From Mycobacterium adipatum (GTDB lineage Bacteria > Actinomycetota > Actinomycetes > Mycobacteriales > Mycobacteriaceae): DNA of 64,000 nucleotides. This document shows positions 11,024 through 20,611 of the stretch, in pieces. Both the position numbers and the translations under genes were made by a program. The stretch's first letter is position 1. Each line of letters opens with the position of its first letter. Where the stretch lies: contig NZ_CP015596.1 in the NCBI RefSeq assembly GCF_001644575.1, positions 620,001-684,000 of the forward strand, given 5' to 3'. Below the pieces are notes generated by a model that saw only the letters and a program-made list of their open reading frames with translations, searched no databases and was not told the DNA's origin.

Positions 11024-13885
11024 GTGACAGAACCCTCCGCCGACGCGGCCGCGGCCGACGCTGACGCCCCGAGCCACCGCTACAACGCGCAGCTGGCCGG
11101 TGAGATCGAGCAGACCTGGCAGCAGCGCTGGCACGCGCAGGGCACCTTCCATGTGCCCAATCCGGTCGGCTCGCTGGCGCCCGCCGATGGCACGGCGGTG
11201 CCCGCCGACAAGATGTTCGTGCAGGACATGTTCCCCTACCCGTCGGGGGAGGGCCTGCACGTCGGGCATCCGCTCGGGTACATCGCCACCGACGTGTATG
11301 CGCGCTACTTCCGGATGACCGGACGCAACGTGCTGCATGCGTTGGGCTTCGACGCGTTCGGCCTGCCCGCCGAGCAGTACGCGGTGCAGACCGGCACCCA
11401 CCCGCGCACCCGCACCGAGGCCAACATCGTCAACTTCCGGCGCCAGTTGGGCCGGTTGGGGCTGGGCCACGACTCGCGGCGCAGCTTCTCCACCACCGAC
11501 GTGGACTTCTACAAGTGGACGCAGTGGATCTTCCTGCAGATCTACAACGCATGGTTCGACACCGACCTGAAGCGCGCCCGCCCGATCGCCGAGCTGATCG
11601 CGGAGTTCACCTCCGGGGCCCGGGCGCTGCCCGACGGCCGCAGCTGGTCGACGCTGTCGGCCGCCGCGCGCGCCGACGTGGTGGATTCCCACCGTCTGGT
11701 CTACCGCGCCGACTCGGTGGTCAACTGGTGCCCCGGCCTGGGGACCGTGCTGGCCAACGAGGAGGTCACCTCCGACGGCCGCAGTGACCGCGGCAACTAC
11801 CCTGTGTTCCGGAAACGGTTGCGGCAGTGGATGATGCGCATCACCGCCTACTCCGACCGGCTGCTCGACGACCTGGACGTGCTGGATTGGCCGGACAAGG
11901 TCAAGGCCATGCAGCGCAACTGGATCGGGCGGTCCACCGGTGCCGAGGTGCGCTTCGCCACCGAGGCCGGTCCCATCGAGGTGTTCACCACCCGGCCCGA
12001 CACCCTGTTCGGGGCCACCTACATGGTGCTGGCCCCCGAACACGAACTGGTCGACTCGCTGACGGCGGACGCCTGGCCTGACGGCACCGATGACCGCTGG
12101 ACCTACGGTGGCGCCACGCCGGCCGAGGCGATCGCGGCCTACCGGTCCGACATCGCGGCGAAGTCGGACCTGGAGCGCCAGGAGAACAAGTCCAAGACCG
12201 GTGTGTTCACCGGGTCGCACGCCACCAATCCGGCGAACGGTCAACAGGTTCCGGTGTTCATTGCCGATTACGTGCTGGCCGGCTACGGCACCGGGGCCAT
12301 CATGGCGGTGCCCAGCGGTGACCAGCGGGACTGGGAATTCGCGACCGCGTTCGGCTTGCCGATCGTCGAAGTGGTGGCCGGCGGGGACATCAGCGAGGGC
12401 GCCTACAGCGGTGACGGCGAGCTGGTGAACAGCGACTACCTCGACGGTCTGAGTGTGCCGGCGGCGAAGGCGGCCATCATCGCGCGGCTGGAGGCCGACG
12501 GGGCCGGGCGGGCCCGGGTCGAATACAAGTTGCGGGACTGGCTGTTCGCCCGGCAGCGGTATTGGGGCGAACCGTTCCCGATCGTGTACGACGCCGACGG
12601 TCGCGCCCACCCGCTACCCGAATCCGCTCTGCCGGTGGAACTTCCGGATATCCCGGACTATGCGCCGGTGATGTTCGACCCCGACGACGCCGACAGTGAG
12701 CCCTCACCGCCGCTGGGTAAGGCCACCGACTGGGTGAACGTCGACCTGGACCTGGGTGACGGGCTGCGGCCCTACACCCGCGACACCAATGTGATGCCGC
12801 AATGGGCCGGCAGCTCCTGGTACGAGCTGCGCTACGCCGACCCGCACAACCAAGATGAGTTCTGCGCCAAGGAGAACGAGGCCTACTGGATGGGCCCGCG
12901 CCCGCAGATCCACGGGCCTGCGGACCCCGGCGGCGTCGACCTGTACGTCGGTGGGGTGGAACATGCGGTGCTGCATCTGCTGTATTCGCGGTTCTGGCAC
13001 AAGGTGCTCTTCGACCTCGGCCACGTCAGCTCCAGTGAGCCCTACCGCCGGCTGGTCAACCAGGGCTACATCCAGGCCTTCGCCTACACCGACGCGCGTG
13101 GCTCCTATGTGCCCGCCGCCGAGGTCACCGAGAAGGGCGGCAAGTTCTACTACGCGGGCCCCGAGGGTGAGATCGAGGTGAACCAGGAGTTCGGCAAGAT
13201 CGGCAAGAGTCTGAAGAACTCGGTGTCCCCGGACGAGATCTGCGACGAGTACGGCGCGGACACCCTGCGCGTGTACGAGATGTCGATGGGTCCGCTGGAG
13301 GCGTCACGACCGTGGGCCACCAAGGATGTCGTCGGCGCGCACCGTTTCCTGCAGCGGGTGTGGCGCGCGGTCATCGACGAGACCACCGGTACCCAGCGGG
13401 TCAGCGATGACGAAGCGGTCTCCGAGGACACGCTGCGCGCGCTGCACAAGACCATCGCGGGGGTGGCCGAGGACTATGCGGCGCTGCGCAACAACACCGC
13501 GGCGGCGAAGCTGATCGAGTACACCAACCATCTGACCAAGGAGGGTGTCACCGCCCGGTCGGCGATCGAACCGCTGGTGCTGATGGTCGCCCCGCTGGCC
13601 CCGCATCTGGCCGAGGAGCTGTGGCGGCGCCTGGGCCACGAGGGCTCGTTGGCGCACGGACCGTTCCCGGAGGTCGATGAGCGCTACCTGGTGGACGACA
13701 CCGTCGAGTTGCCGGTCCAGGTCAACGGCAAGGTGCGCGGCAAGATCACCGTCGCTGCCGACGCCGACAAGGCCGCCCTGGAGGCCGCGGCGCTGGCCGA
13801 CGAGAAGGTGCAGGCCTTCCTGGCCGGGGCCACCCCGAAGAAGGCCATCGTGGTTCCCGGTCGCCTGGTGAACCTGGTCGTCTGA
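11024..13885 (+). CDS. leuS: Leucyl-tRNA synthetase
   Basis: A class Ia synthetase of about 953 aa. The HIGH motif appears as HVGH (residues 79-82, in [12 protein letters not shown]). The CP1 editing domain has the [19 protein letters not shown] motif. The KMSKS equivalent is KIGKS at about 725-729 ([16 protein letters not shown]). The C-terminal anticodon and leucine-specific regions are intact. The GTG at 11024 (VTEPSADAA) is selected because upstream codons of the same open frame overlap the divergent gene's promoter and do not resemble LeuS. Transcription probably ends at the hairpin just downstream. Confidence 0.96.
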   Translation: MTEPSADAAAADADAPSHRYNAQLAGEIEQTWQQRWHAQGTFHVPNPVGSLAPADGTAVPADKMFVQDMFPYPSGEGLHVGHPLGYIATDVYARYFRMTGRNVLHALGFDAFGLPAEQYAVQTGTHPRTRTEANIVNFRRQLGRLGLGHDSRRSFSTTDVDFYKWTQWIFLQIYNAWFDTDLKRARPIAELIAEFTSGARALPDGRSWSTLSAAARADVVDSHRLVYRADSVVNWCPGLGTVLANEEVTSDGRSDRGNYPVFRKRLRQWMMRITAYSDRLLDDLDVLDWPDKVKAMQRNWIGRSTGAEVRFATEAGPIEVFTTRPDTLFGATYMVLAPEHELVDSLTADAWPDGTDDRWTYGGATPAEAIAAYRSDIAAKSDLERQENKSKTGVFTGSHATNPANGQQVPVFIADYVLAGYGTGAIMAVPSGDQRDWEFATAFGLPIVEVVAGGDISEGAYSGDGELVNSDYLDGLSVPAAKAAIIARLEADGAGRARVEYKLRDWLFARQRYWGEPFPIVYDADGRAHPLPESALPVELPDIPDYAPVMFDPDDADSEPSPPLGKATDWVNVDLDLGDGLRPYTRDTNVMPQWAGSSWYELRYADPHNQDEFCAKENEAYWMGPRPQIHGPADPGGVDLYVGGVEHAVLHLLYSRFWHKVLFDLGHVSSSEPYRRLVNQGYIQAFAYTDARGSYVPAAEVTEKGGKFYYAGPEGEIEVNQEFGKIGKSLKNSVSPDEICDEYGADTLRVYEMSMGPLEASRPWATKDVVGAHRFLQRVWRAVIDETTGTQRVSDDEAVSEDTLRALHKTIAGVAEDYAALRNNTAAAKLIEYTNHLTKEGVTARSAIEPLVLMVAPLAPHLAEELWRRLGHEGSLAHGPFPEVDERYLVDDTVELPVQVNGKVRGKITVAADADKAALEAAALADEKVQAFLAGATPKKAIVVPGRLVNLVV

Positions 13886-13889
13886 CCGC

Positions 13890-13938
13890 GATTTGTGGAG
13901 TGTTGGCCGGACTCATTCCGGCTAACACTCCACAAATC
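13890..13938. terminator. Bidirectional hairpin terminator between leuS and the SDR gene
   Basis: 21-bp arms, GATTTGTGGAGTGTTGGCCGG minus its last base at 13890-13909 and its complement ending 13938, with one G-T type mismatch and a 7-nt loop (13911-13917). It sits 5 bp after the leuS stop and touches the SDR stop, so it could end both convergent transcripts. There is no U-tract, as is common in mycobacteria. Confidence 0.8.
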
Positions 13939-14617
13939 ACCCGTGCGGGCGGATGACGACCTCGTGCACGGCGCCGTCGGGCGGGGTGTTCACCGCCTGC
14001 GCGACCAGACCGCCCACCGTCTCGGGTCGCAGGAACTTCGCCGGGTCATAGGCCCCGCCCTCGTAGGCGACCAGGTCACGCTGCATCTCCGAGTCGGTGC
14101 GGCCCGGGAAGATCGAGGTCACCCGCAGCGCCGGCTCGTCGGCGCGCAGCGAGTCGGCGAAGGCGCGCAGCGCGAACTTGCTCGCCGAGTAGGACGCCAT
14201 CCCCGCCGACACCTTCTGACCGGCACCGGAATTGACGAACACCACCTGACCGCGGGCGGCGCGCAGGGCGGGCAGCAGCGCCAGCGTCAGCGCGACGGCT
14301 CCGGTGACATTGACCTCGAAGCTGGCCCGCCACTCGTCGGCCGAGGACTCGGCGACGGTGCCGGGGTAGAGCACCCCGGCGTTGTGGACCAGCACGTCGA
14401 GCTCGGCGAGCGGCTCGGCGGCGGACTCGATGGACTCCTGGTCGGTGAGGTCCAGCGGCCAGGTCGGTGCGCCCAGACGCTGGGCCAGCGCATCCAGACG
14501 CGCGGACGGGCGGCCCGCCAGCAGCAGGGTGTGGGTGGGGGCGAGGGCGGCGGCGACGGCGGATCCGATTCCGCCGGCGGCGCCGGTGATCAGCGCGGTG
14601 GGCACAACGGAAAACAC
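13937..14617 (-). CDS. Short-chain dehydrogenase/reductase
   Basis: A 226-aa classical SDR. The nucleotide-binding TGAAGGIGSAVA motif follows strand 1, the NAG motif is HNAGVL, and the catalytic YSASK motif lies downstream of NSGAGQKVSAGMAS. The length is slightly short for the family. Start is GTG 14617, or possibly GTG 14605 (VPTALITG), which places the glycine motif at the usual distance. The substrate cannot be deduced. It is convergent with leuS and separated from the divergent glucosylglycerate hydrolase gene by 44 bp. Confidence 0.88.
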   Translation of the reverse strand: MFSVVPTALITGAAGGIGSAVAAALAPTHTLLLAGRPSARLDALAQRLGAPTWPLDLTDQESIESAAEPLAELDVLVHNAGVLYPGTVAESSADEWRASFEVNVTGAVALTLALLPALRAARGQVVFVNSGAGQKVSAGMASYSASKFALRAFADSLRADEPALRVTSIFPGRTDSEMQRDLVAYEGGAYDPAKFLRPETVGGLVAQAVNTPPDGAVHEVVIRPHG

Positions 14618-14661
14618 TACCGACTCTGCACGCCGGGCCGCGACGTCGCATTATTGATGCG

Positions 14662-16002
14662 ATGCCACCGGACCCAAGCTTCGCCCCCACCCAGCTCGCA
14701 GCGCGTGCGGCCTACCTGCTGCGCGGTAATGACCTGGGCGTGATGACCACCGCGGCCCCGCTGCTGTACCCGCACATGTGGAGCTGGGACGCGGCCTTCG
14801 TCGCGATCGGGCTGGCTCCGCTGAGCGTCGAACGCGCCGTCGTCGAGCTGGACACCCTGCTCTCGGCGCAGTGGAGCAACGGGATGATCCCGCACATCGT
14901 GTTCGCCAACGGGGTCGACGGCTACTTCCCCGGCCCGGCTCGATGGGCGACCTCGGCGCTGGCCGAGCACGCCCCACGCACCCGGCACACCTCGGGCATC
15001 ACGCAACCGCCGGTGCACGCCATCGCCGTGCAGCGGATCCTGGACCGGGCCAAGACCCGCGGCCGCTCCACCCGGGCGGTCGCCGAGGCGTTCCTGGACC
15101 GCCGGTGGGATGACCTGGTGTGCTGGCACCGCTGGCTGGCCGAGTGCCGCGATCTGCGCGGCCAGGGCCGCATCACCCTGTACCACGGGTGGGAGTCCGG
15201 GATGGACAACTCGCCGCGCTGGGACAGCGCCTACGCCAACGTGATTCCCGGCGCCGTCCCGGAGTACCAGCGCGAGGACAACAAGATCAACACCGACTCC
15301 ACCCAGCGGCCGTCGGACACCGAGTACGACCGCTACCTGTGGCTGCTGGAGGAGATGAAGGCCGTTCGCTATGACGACGAGCTGCTCGCCAAGACGATGA
15401 GCTTCGCGGTCGAGGACGTGTTCGTCTCCGCGATCTTCTCGGTGGCGTGCACGGTGCTCGCCGAGATCGGTGAGGATTACAAGCGACCCTCGGCCGATGT
15501 GCGCGACCTGTACGGCTGGGCCGACCGGTTCCGTGCCGGCGTCATCGACGCGACCGACCAAAGGACCGGTGCGGCAAGAGATTTCGATGTCCGTGCGGAC
15601 AAGTGGGTGGCCACCGAGACGGTCGCGCAGTTCGCGCCGCTGCTGTGTGGCGGGCTCTCGCACGACAAGGAACGGGCGCTGCTCAAGCTGCTGGAGGGCC
15701 CGCGCTTCAGCAGTCACCCGGATCTGCGCTACGCCCTGATCCCCACCACGTCTCCGGTCTCGCGCGATTTCCGGCCCCGCGAATACTGGCGCGGCCCGGT
15801 GTGGCCGGTCACCACGTGGTTGTTCTCCTGGTGCTTCGCCCGGCGCGGCTGGGCCGAACGCGCCTCGGCGCTGCGCCAGGAAGGGCTGCGCCAAGCCAGC
15901 GACGGCTCCTTCGCCGAGTATTACGAACCGTTCACCGGTGAGCCGCTGGGCAGCATGCAGCAGTCCTGGACGGCGGCGGCGGTGCTGGACTGGCTGGGTT
16001 AG
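14662..16002 (+). CDS. ggH: Glucosylglycerate hydrolase (GH63)
   Basis: A 446-aa (alpha/alpha)6-barrel glycosidase, the length of the characterised M. hassiacum enzyme. Regions recognised from the family include PHMWSWDAAFVAIGLAPL, LYHGWESGMDNSPRWD with the proposed catalytic Asp, and REYWRGPVWPVTTWLFSW near the second active-site region, ending GSMQQSWTAAAVLDWLG. Known family enzymes hydrolyse glucosylglycerate to glucose and glycerate, and the solute accumulates in rapid growers under nitrogen limitation. The 3' end overlaps the convergent marR gene. The adjacent amino-acid ABC transporter makes a nitrogen link plausible but unproven. Confidence 0.85.
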   Translation: MPPDPSFAPTQLAARAAYLLRGNDLGVMTTAAPLLYPHMWSWDAAFVAIGLAPLSVERAVVELDTLLSAQWSNGMIPHIVFANGVDGYFPGPARWATSALAEHAPRTRHTSGITQPPVHAIAVQRILDRAKTRGRSTRAVAEAFLDRRWDDLVCWHRWLAECRDLRGQGRITLYHGWESGMDNSPRWDSAYANVIPGAVPEYQREDNKINTDSTQRPSDTEYDRYLWLLEEMKAVRYDDELLAKTMSFAVEDVFVSAIFSVACTVLAEIGEDYKRPSADVRDLYGWADRFRAGVIDATDQRTGAARDFDVRADKWVATETVAQFAPLLCGGLSHDKERALLKLLEGPRFSSHPDLRYALIPTTSPVSRDFRPREYWRGPVWPVTTWLFSWCFARRGWAERASALRQEGLRQASDGSFAEYYEPFTGEPLGSMQQSWTAAAVLDWLG

Positions 16003-16469
16003 GCCGGACCGGTCGGCTGATCACCCAGGCGATCCAGCGGGCCCAGCGCCGCACAGAGCGCGGCCTGGTCCTCGGCGCTCAGGTTGGCCAGCATCCCGGA
16101 CAGGAAGGTTCGCCGCGCCTCCAACGCCTCGCGGTGCTGTACCAGCCCGCGCGGTGTCACCTCGACCAGCACCGCGCGCAGGTCCGACGGATCGCGGGAG
16201 CGCTTGACCAGGCCGAGCTTCTCCAGCCGGCGGATGGCCACCGTGGTGGTGGGGGTGCGGACCCGCTCGTGGGCGGCGAGTTCGGTCATCCGGATCGGGC
16301 CGGATTCCAGCAGGGTCAGCAGGATGGAGAGCTGAGCCAGGGTGAGGTCGCCACCCGGGGAGCTCTGCGCGCCTCGGGTATCGCCGCGCCGCAGCACCGA
16401 AAACAGTTTGGAGAGCACACGTTGCAGCTCTCCAGCCAGCTCGGCGGCCTGCGGTTCGGTCTCACCCAT
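15999..16469 (-). CDS. MarR-family transcriptional regulator (Rv0042c homologue)
   Basis: 156 aa. The winged helix-turn-helix is visible: LTLAQLSILLTLLESGPIRM, then TELAAHERVRTPTTTVAIRR with the recognition helix, and the wing LVKRSRDPSDLRAVLVEVTP. N- and C-terminal helices form the dimer interface. ATG at 16469. It converges on ggH with a 4-bp overlap and lies downstream of the ABC transporter genes on the same strand, 51 bp away. Ligand unknown. Confidence 0.9.
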   Translation of the reverse strand: MGETEPQAAELAGELQRVLSKLFSVLRRGDTRGAQSSPGGDLTLAQLSILLTLLESGPIRMTELAAHERVRTPTTTVAIRRLEKLGLVKRSRDPSDLRAVLVEVTPRGLVQHREALEARRTFLSGMLANLSAEDQAALCAALGPLDRLGDQPTGPA

Positions 16470-16520
16470 AATTCGCTAGTCTAACCGCTCGGTCCCGGTC
16501 CGGTTGGAACGCGGTGAAGA

Positions 16521-17252
16521 TCAAAGAACCTGGGACAGAAAGCGCCGCAGCCGCTCGGTCTCGGCGTTCTCGAAGATCCGCTCGGGCGGCCCGGACTCGA
16601 CGACCACGCCGTTGTCCATGAAGACCACGGAATCGGCAGCCGAACGGGCAAAGCCCATCTCATGGGTCACCACCACCATCGTCATCCCGGTGGACCCCAG
16701 ATCGGCGATCAGTTCCAGCACGCCCTTGACCAGTTCCGGATCCAGCGCCGAAGTGGCCTCGTCGAAGAACATCACCTGCGGTGACATGGCCAGCGCCCGC
16801 GCGATGGCGACCCTTTGCTGCTGACCGCCCGAGAGCGTGGCCGGCCGGACATCGGCCTTGTGCCGCAGGCCAACCCGATCCAGTTGGGCCAGCCCGAGCT
16901 CGCGGGCCGCATCGGCGGTCATCCCCTTGAGCTTGCGTGGGGCCAACGTGACGTTGTCCAGCACGGTGCGGTGGCCGAACAGGTTGAACTGCTGGAACAC
17001 CATGCCGATGCGCTGCCGCAGCGCGTCCGGGTTGTCGCCGAGCACCGAACGGCCGTCGAGCAGGATGTCGCCCGCATCCGGCTCGTAGAGCCGGTTCAGC
17101 GTCCGCAGCAGGGTCGACTTACCCGACCCGGAGGGCCCGATGACGGCGGCGGTGCTCCCGGCGGGCACCTCCAGATCCACCCCGCGCAGCACCTTGTTTG
17201 CACCGAAGGACAGGTGAATAGCGTTGGCGGCCAGGGAAACCGGCTCAGCCAT
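16521..17252 (-). CDS. Polar amino-acid ABC transporter ATP-binding protein (GlnQ-like)
   Basis: 243 aa with all ABC motifs: Walker A GPSGSGKST (about 37-45), Q-loop MVFQQFNLFGHRTVLDN, signature LSGGQQQRVAIARAL, Walker B VMFFDEATSALD, and the H-loop in VVVTHEMGFA. The HisP/GlnQ subfamily is indicated by FNLFGHRT and DEATSALDPELVKGVL. Its ATG overlaps the stop of the upstream binding protein/permease gene as ATGA, so the two are translationally coupled parts of one importer. Confidence 0.93.
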   Translation of the reverse strand: MAEPVSLAANAIHLSFGANKVLRGVDLEVPAGSTAAVIGPSGSGKSTLLRTLNRLYEPDAGDILLDGRSVLGDNPDALRQRIGMVFQQFNLFGHRTVLDNVTLAPRKLKGMTADAARELGLAQLDRVGLRHKADVRPATLSGGQQQRVAIARALAMSPQVMFFDEATSALDPELVKGVLELIADLGSTGMTMVVVTHEMGFARSAADSVVFMDNGVVVESGPPERIFENAETERLRRFLSQVL

Positions 17253-19003
17253 CAGATCATCTCCTCTTGGATGGGGGCCGGCTGTTTCCCGGTGCGCAAC
17301 CGCGCGTCGATCACGTTGACCAGATGCGTCAACGGGATGGTCAGCATCAGGTAGAACAGGCCGGCGGCCACCAGCGGGGACAGGTTACCGGTCTGCGCGT
17401 TGAGGTCGCGCCCCACCTGGAAGAGCTCCCGCTGGTTGGCGATCAGGCCCAGGAAGTACACCAGCGAGGAGGCCTTCAGCAGTGAGATGAACTGGTTCAC
17501 CAGCGCGGGCAGCACCCGCCGGATGCCCTGCGGGATGATCACCAGCCGCATCGAAGACGAGTAGCTGAATCCCAGGGCTCGGGAGGCCTCCATCTGCCCG
17601 GTCTCGACGCTCTGGATGCCGGACCGGAAGATCTCGCCGACGTAGGCCGCCGACATCAGTCCCAGCGCGGCGATCCCGAGCGGGTAGGGATTGTTGCCGG
17701 TCAGCCCGCCGACGATCGGTCCGATGCCCAGCCCGATGACGAGAATGATCACCACCTCGGGCAGGCCGCGGAAGATGTCGGTGTAGACCCGGGCCGGCCA
17801 GCGCAGCAACCGGGAACCCGAGATACCGGCGACGGCCAGCAGCATGCCCAGCGCGACTCCGATCACCGCGGCCCCGGCGGTGAGTATCAACGTGTTCGGC
17901 AGACCGGTCGTGAGCAGATCGGGGATGGCCTGCCGGTACAGGTCCCAGTTGAGAAACGAATCCGACAACTGGCCAAGGACCGACCGCGGCTCCGGCGGCG
18001 CGCCCTGCTCGATGGCCGCGGGGCGCTCGGCCGCGATCGCCGCGAAGTCCGGAAGTTGTGGCACCGGTGCGGCTTTGGAGCCGGGCTTCCACCCGGGCGG
18101 CAGGGCGCGGGGCACCCAGTCGGTGTAGAGCCGGGCCCAGGTGCCATCGGCGATCACCGCGTCCAGTCCGGCGTTGAGCGCGTCGATCAGCGGCGTGTTC
18201 TGTTTGGCGACCGCGTAGGCCACGAAATTGTCCAGGCTGAAGGTGTTTTCGATGATGGTGGCCGAATCACCGGGCTGCACGGTGCCGACGGCCTGCTGGG
18301 ACGGGGCCACCCAGGCGTCGATCTGGCGGGTCTTGAGGCTGCCGTAGACGGTGTTGTAGTCCGGGAACTTCACCGGATCCAGGCCCAGGGTGTCGACGAC
18401 GTAGGCCTCCTGCACGGTGCCCTGGACGACGCCGATGCGCTGGCCCGCGGTCAGCTGGGAGAAGCTGGTGATCGGCGAGCCCGCCGGCACCACCAGGGAG
18501 AAGTAGCCGAAGTCGTAACCGTTGGTGAAACCGACGGTTTGGCGGCGGGCGTCGGTGGTGGTGATCGAGGACGAGCCGACGTCGAACCGTCCCGAGGCCA
18601 CCTGCGCCAGCAGCCCGGAGAAGTCGGTGCCCACGAAGTTGATCCGCAGCCCCAGCTTCTCGGCGATGGCCCGCAGCACCTCGTTGTCGAAGCCGGTGAA
18701 CTGGCCTGCCGCGTTGATACAGATGCTCGGCGGCGCATCGGACAGGGTGCCGACGGTCAGCACGCCGGGGGTGCCCAGGCCCAGCGCGGCGGTGTCGACG
18801 GAGTCCAGCGGTTGCACCCCGGCGGTGGTGTACTTGTCGGCACCGGGCCCTTGGGCCGCCGCGGCCAGATTGGTGGGCAGCGCGCTGGCACTGTCGATGC
18901 CGGGAGGGGCGCACTGGTCGGCCGACGCCGGTGCGGCCAGCCCGATACCGCAGGCCAGCAGGGTGAACAGCAGCGCCAGCACCGGGCGCAGCAACGAGGT
19001 CAT
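17252..19003 (-). CDS. Fused amino-acid ABC substrate-binding protein and permease
   Basis: A 583-aa fusion. The signal peptide is at 1-28. An SBP_bac_3 domain covers about 75-300 (GVLTVGTLSDAPPSICINAA, GLRINFVGTDFSGLLAQVAS, GRFDVGSSSITTTDARRQTV). A HisM/GlnP-type permease with about five membrane helices covers about 365-575 and has the EAA-type loop EASRALGFSYSSSMRLVIIP. Such fusions occur in glutamine/polar amino-acid importers of Gram-positives. The binding domain would stay tethered on the outer face of the membrane. It lies between marR and gntR, where M. tuberculosis has no such genes. Confidence 0.9.
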   Translation of the reverse strand: MTSLLRPVLALLFTLLACGIGLAAPASADQCAPPGIDSASALPTNLAAAAQGPGADKYTTAGVQPLDSVDTAALGLGTPGVLTVGTLSDAPPSICINAAGQFTGFDNEVLRAIAEKLGLRINFVGTDFSGLLAQVASGRFDVGSSSITTTDARRQTVGFTNGYDFGYFSLVVPAGSPITSFSQLTAGQRIGVVQGTVQEAYVVDTLGLDPVKFPDYNTVYGSLKTRQIDAWVAPSQQAVGTVQPGDSATIIENTFSLDNFVAYAVAKQNTPLIDALNAGLDAVIADGTWARLYTDWVPRALPPGWKPGSKAAPVPQLPDFAAIAAERPAAIEQGAPPEPRSVLGQLSDSFLNWDLYRQAIPDLLTTGLPNTLILTAGAAVIGVALGMLLAVAGISGSRLLRWPARVYTDIFRGLPEVVIILVIGLGIGPIVGGLTGNNPYPLGIAALGLMSAAYVGEIFRSGIQSVETGQMEASRALGFSYSSSMRLVIIPQGIRRVLPALVNQFISLLKASSLVYFLGLIANQRELFQVGRDLNAQTGNLSPLVAAGLFYLMLTIPLTHLVNVIDARLRTGKQPAPIQEEMI

Positions 19004-19043
19004 CCCTGAAAAGCTAGTCGCTGCGGCGCAGCGGCCGAAGCCT

Positions 19044-19718
19044 TCAGCTCATTTCGAATGCAACGGGTCCCTCCAGCACGCCGCGGCGCACCAGCTCGCT
19101 GCACATGATGCGCCCCATCAGGTCGGCCGCCGTGGCGCAGGCCGCGCGCGCCGCCTCCGGGTCCCGACCGGTGATCGCGGCGGTCTCGGCTTGGTACTGG
19201 CCGAGCAGTGCGGCCGGCGCGTCGAGATGGGCCGCCCAGAAGGACCTCGGAATGAAGGTCTGGGCCGCGTGGATCGCGGCCTGCAGCCGGGGACCGGCGT
19301 GGGCGTCGGTGACCGCTTGCCGGTATTGCCAGGCGGTCTCGTGGAAGCCGCGGGAGTCGCGGGTGTTGCGCAGTCCCGTGGTCAGTGCCCGCAGCGTGGT
19401 GTGCAGCTCGGCGTTGCCGTCGGCGGCGGCTCGGGCCGCCGCGATGCCGTTGAGCACACCGTAGAGCTCGTAGTGTTCGCGCAGCACGCCGTCGTCGAAA
19501 CGGTGCAGGAAGGCGCCGCGGTGGTATCGGGTCGAGACGATCCCGTCGTGCTCGAGCTGGACCACCGCTTCCTGGACGGGCACCCGGCTGATACCGAGGT
19601 CCTCGGCGATCTCGTTGCGGTCCAGCCGATCCCCGGACCGGAGCTTGCCGGTCAGGATCAGGTTCGCCACATAGGTGACCACGAGGTCTTTCTCTTTGAC
19701 CCCATACTTCTTGGGCAT
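19044..19718 (-). CDS. GntR-family regulator with FCD domain (Rv0043c homologue)
   Basis: 224 aa. The N-terminal GntR winged HTH (GDRLDRNEIAEDLGISRVPV then QEAVVQLEHDGIV) is followed by an all-helical FCD effector domain (LREHYELYGVLNGIAAARAA, with conserved Arg/His positions for a carboxylate ligand and metal). ATG at 19718. It lies 40 bp upstream of the fused ABC transporter gene on the same strand, so it may control that transporter. This is inferred from position. Confidence 0.9.
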   Translation of the reverse strand: MPKKYGVKEKDLVVTYVANLILTGKLRSGDRLDRNEIAEDLGISRVPVQEAVVQLEHDGIVSTRYHRGAFLHRFDDGVLREHYELYGVLNGIAAARAAADGNAELHTTLRALTTGLRNTRDSRGFHETAWQYRQAVTDAHAGPRLQAAIHAAQTFIPRSFWAAHLDAPAALLGQYQAETAAITGRDPEAARAACATAADLMGRIMCSELVRRGVLEGPVAFEMS

Positions 19719-19764
19719 AGCGGGTGAAGTGTCTCACGCGCACTGCCGCCGCGGCGGCGCTCGG

Positions 19765-20568
19765 TCAGCCGGCGGCCCGTTCGTCGCGCCACCTGACCAG
19801 CGCTTCGGCGATGTTGAGGTCGTAGTCGGGACCGTTCACTCCGACGGTCAGCAGCGTGACACCGAGGCCGACGAGCGACTCGGCGCCGGCGAGCGCGGCC
19901 GCCACGCTCTTCTCCGGCACCCCGGAGGAGCGCTCGATCGCGGACGGGTCGCGGCCCACCTCGGCGCAGTGCCCGTCGAGCACCTCGGCCAGCGCGGGGT
20001 AGGTGTCCGCGTCGGTGAAGCCGTGCCAGATGTGTGCGTGCTCGGCGACCAGGCGCAGCGTCTTGCGCTTGCCCTGGCCACCGATCAGGATCGGGATCTC
20101 GCGCAGCGCAGCAGGATTCAGCTTCGCCAGCCGCGATTCGATGCGCGGCAGCGCGGCGGCCAGGTCGTCGAGACGCCCGCCCGCGGTGCCGAACTCGTAG
20201 CCGTACTCGTCGTAGTCCTTCTCCTTCCAGCCCGACCCGATGCCCAGGATCAGCCGGCCGCCGGAGATGTTGTCGACGGTGCGGGCCATATCGGCGAGCA
20301 GCTCGGGGTTGCGGTAGGAGTTGCAGGTGACCAGGGCGCCGATCTCGATGCGTGAGGTCTGCTCGGCCCACGCCGCGAGCATGGTCCAGCACTCGTAGTG
20401 CGGGCCGTCGGGATCTCCGTACAGCGGGAAGAAGTGGTCCCAGTTGAACGCGATGTCGACCCCGATGTCCTCGCAGCGGCGCACCGCGTCGCGCACCTGA
20501 CCGTATTCGGTCATGTGCTGGGGCTGGAGTTGGACACCGATGCGGACGGGCCGGGCAGAGGAGGTCAT
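19765..20568 (-). CDS. LLM-class F420-dependent oxidoreductase (Rv0044c homologue)
   Basis: About 267 aa with a luciferase-like (beta/alpha)8 fold: IGVQLQPQHMTEYGQVRDAV at strand 1, then IAFNWDHFFPL, ADMARTVDNISGGRLILGIG, SGWKEKDYDEYG, and ILIGGQGKRKTLRLVAEHAH. The pattern is typical of mycobacterial F420-dependent enzymes, including the conserved NISGGR segment. Start at ATG 20568 (MTSSARPVRIGVQ); longer in-frame extensions read into the neighbouring gene. Substrate unknown. Confidence 0.9.
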   Translation of the reverse strand: MTSSARPVRIGVQLQPQHMTEYGQVRDAVRRCEDIGVDIAFNWDHFFPLYGDPDGPHYECWTMLAAWAEQTSRIEIGALVTCNSYRNPELLADMARTVDNISGGRLILGIGSGWKEKDYDEYGYEFGTAGGRLDDLAAALPRIESRLAKLNPAALREIPILIGGQGKRKTLRLVAEHAHIWHGFTDADTYPALAEVLDGHCAEVGRDPSAIERSSGVPEKSVAAALAGAESLVGLGVTLLTVGVNGPDYDLNIAEALVRWRDERAAG

Positions 20569-20611
20569 GTAACCACCAATACCCGGTCCGCAGCCACAAT
20601 CACAGCCCGAT

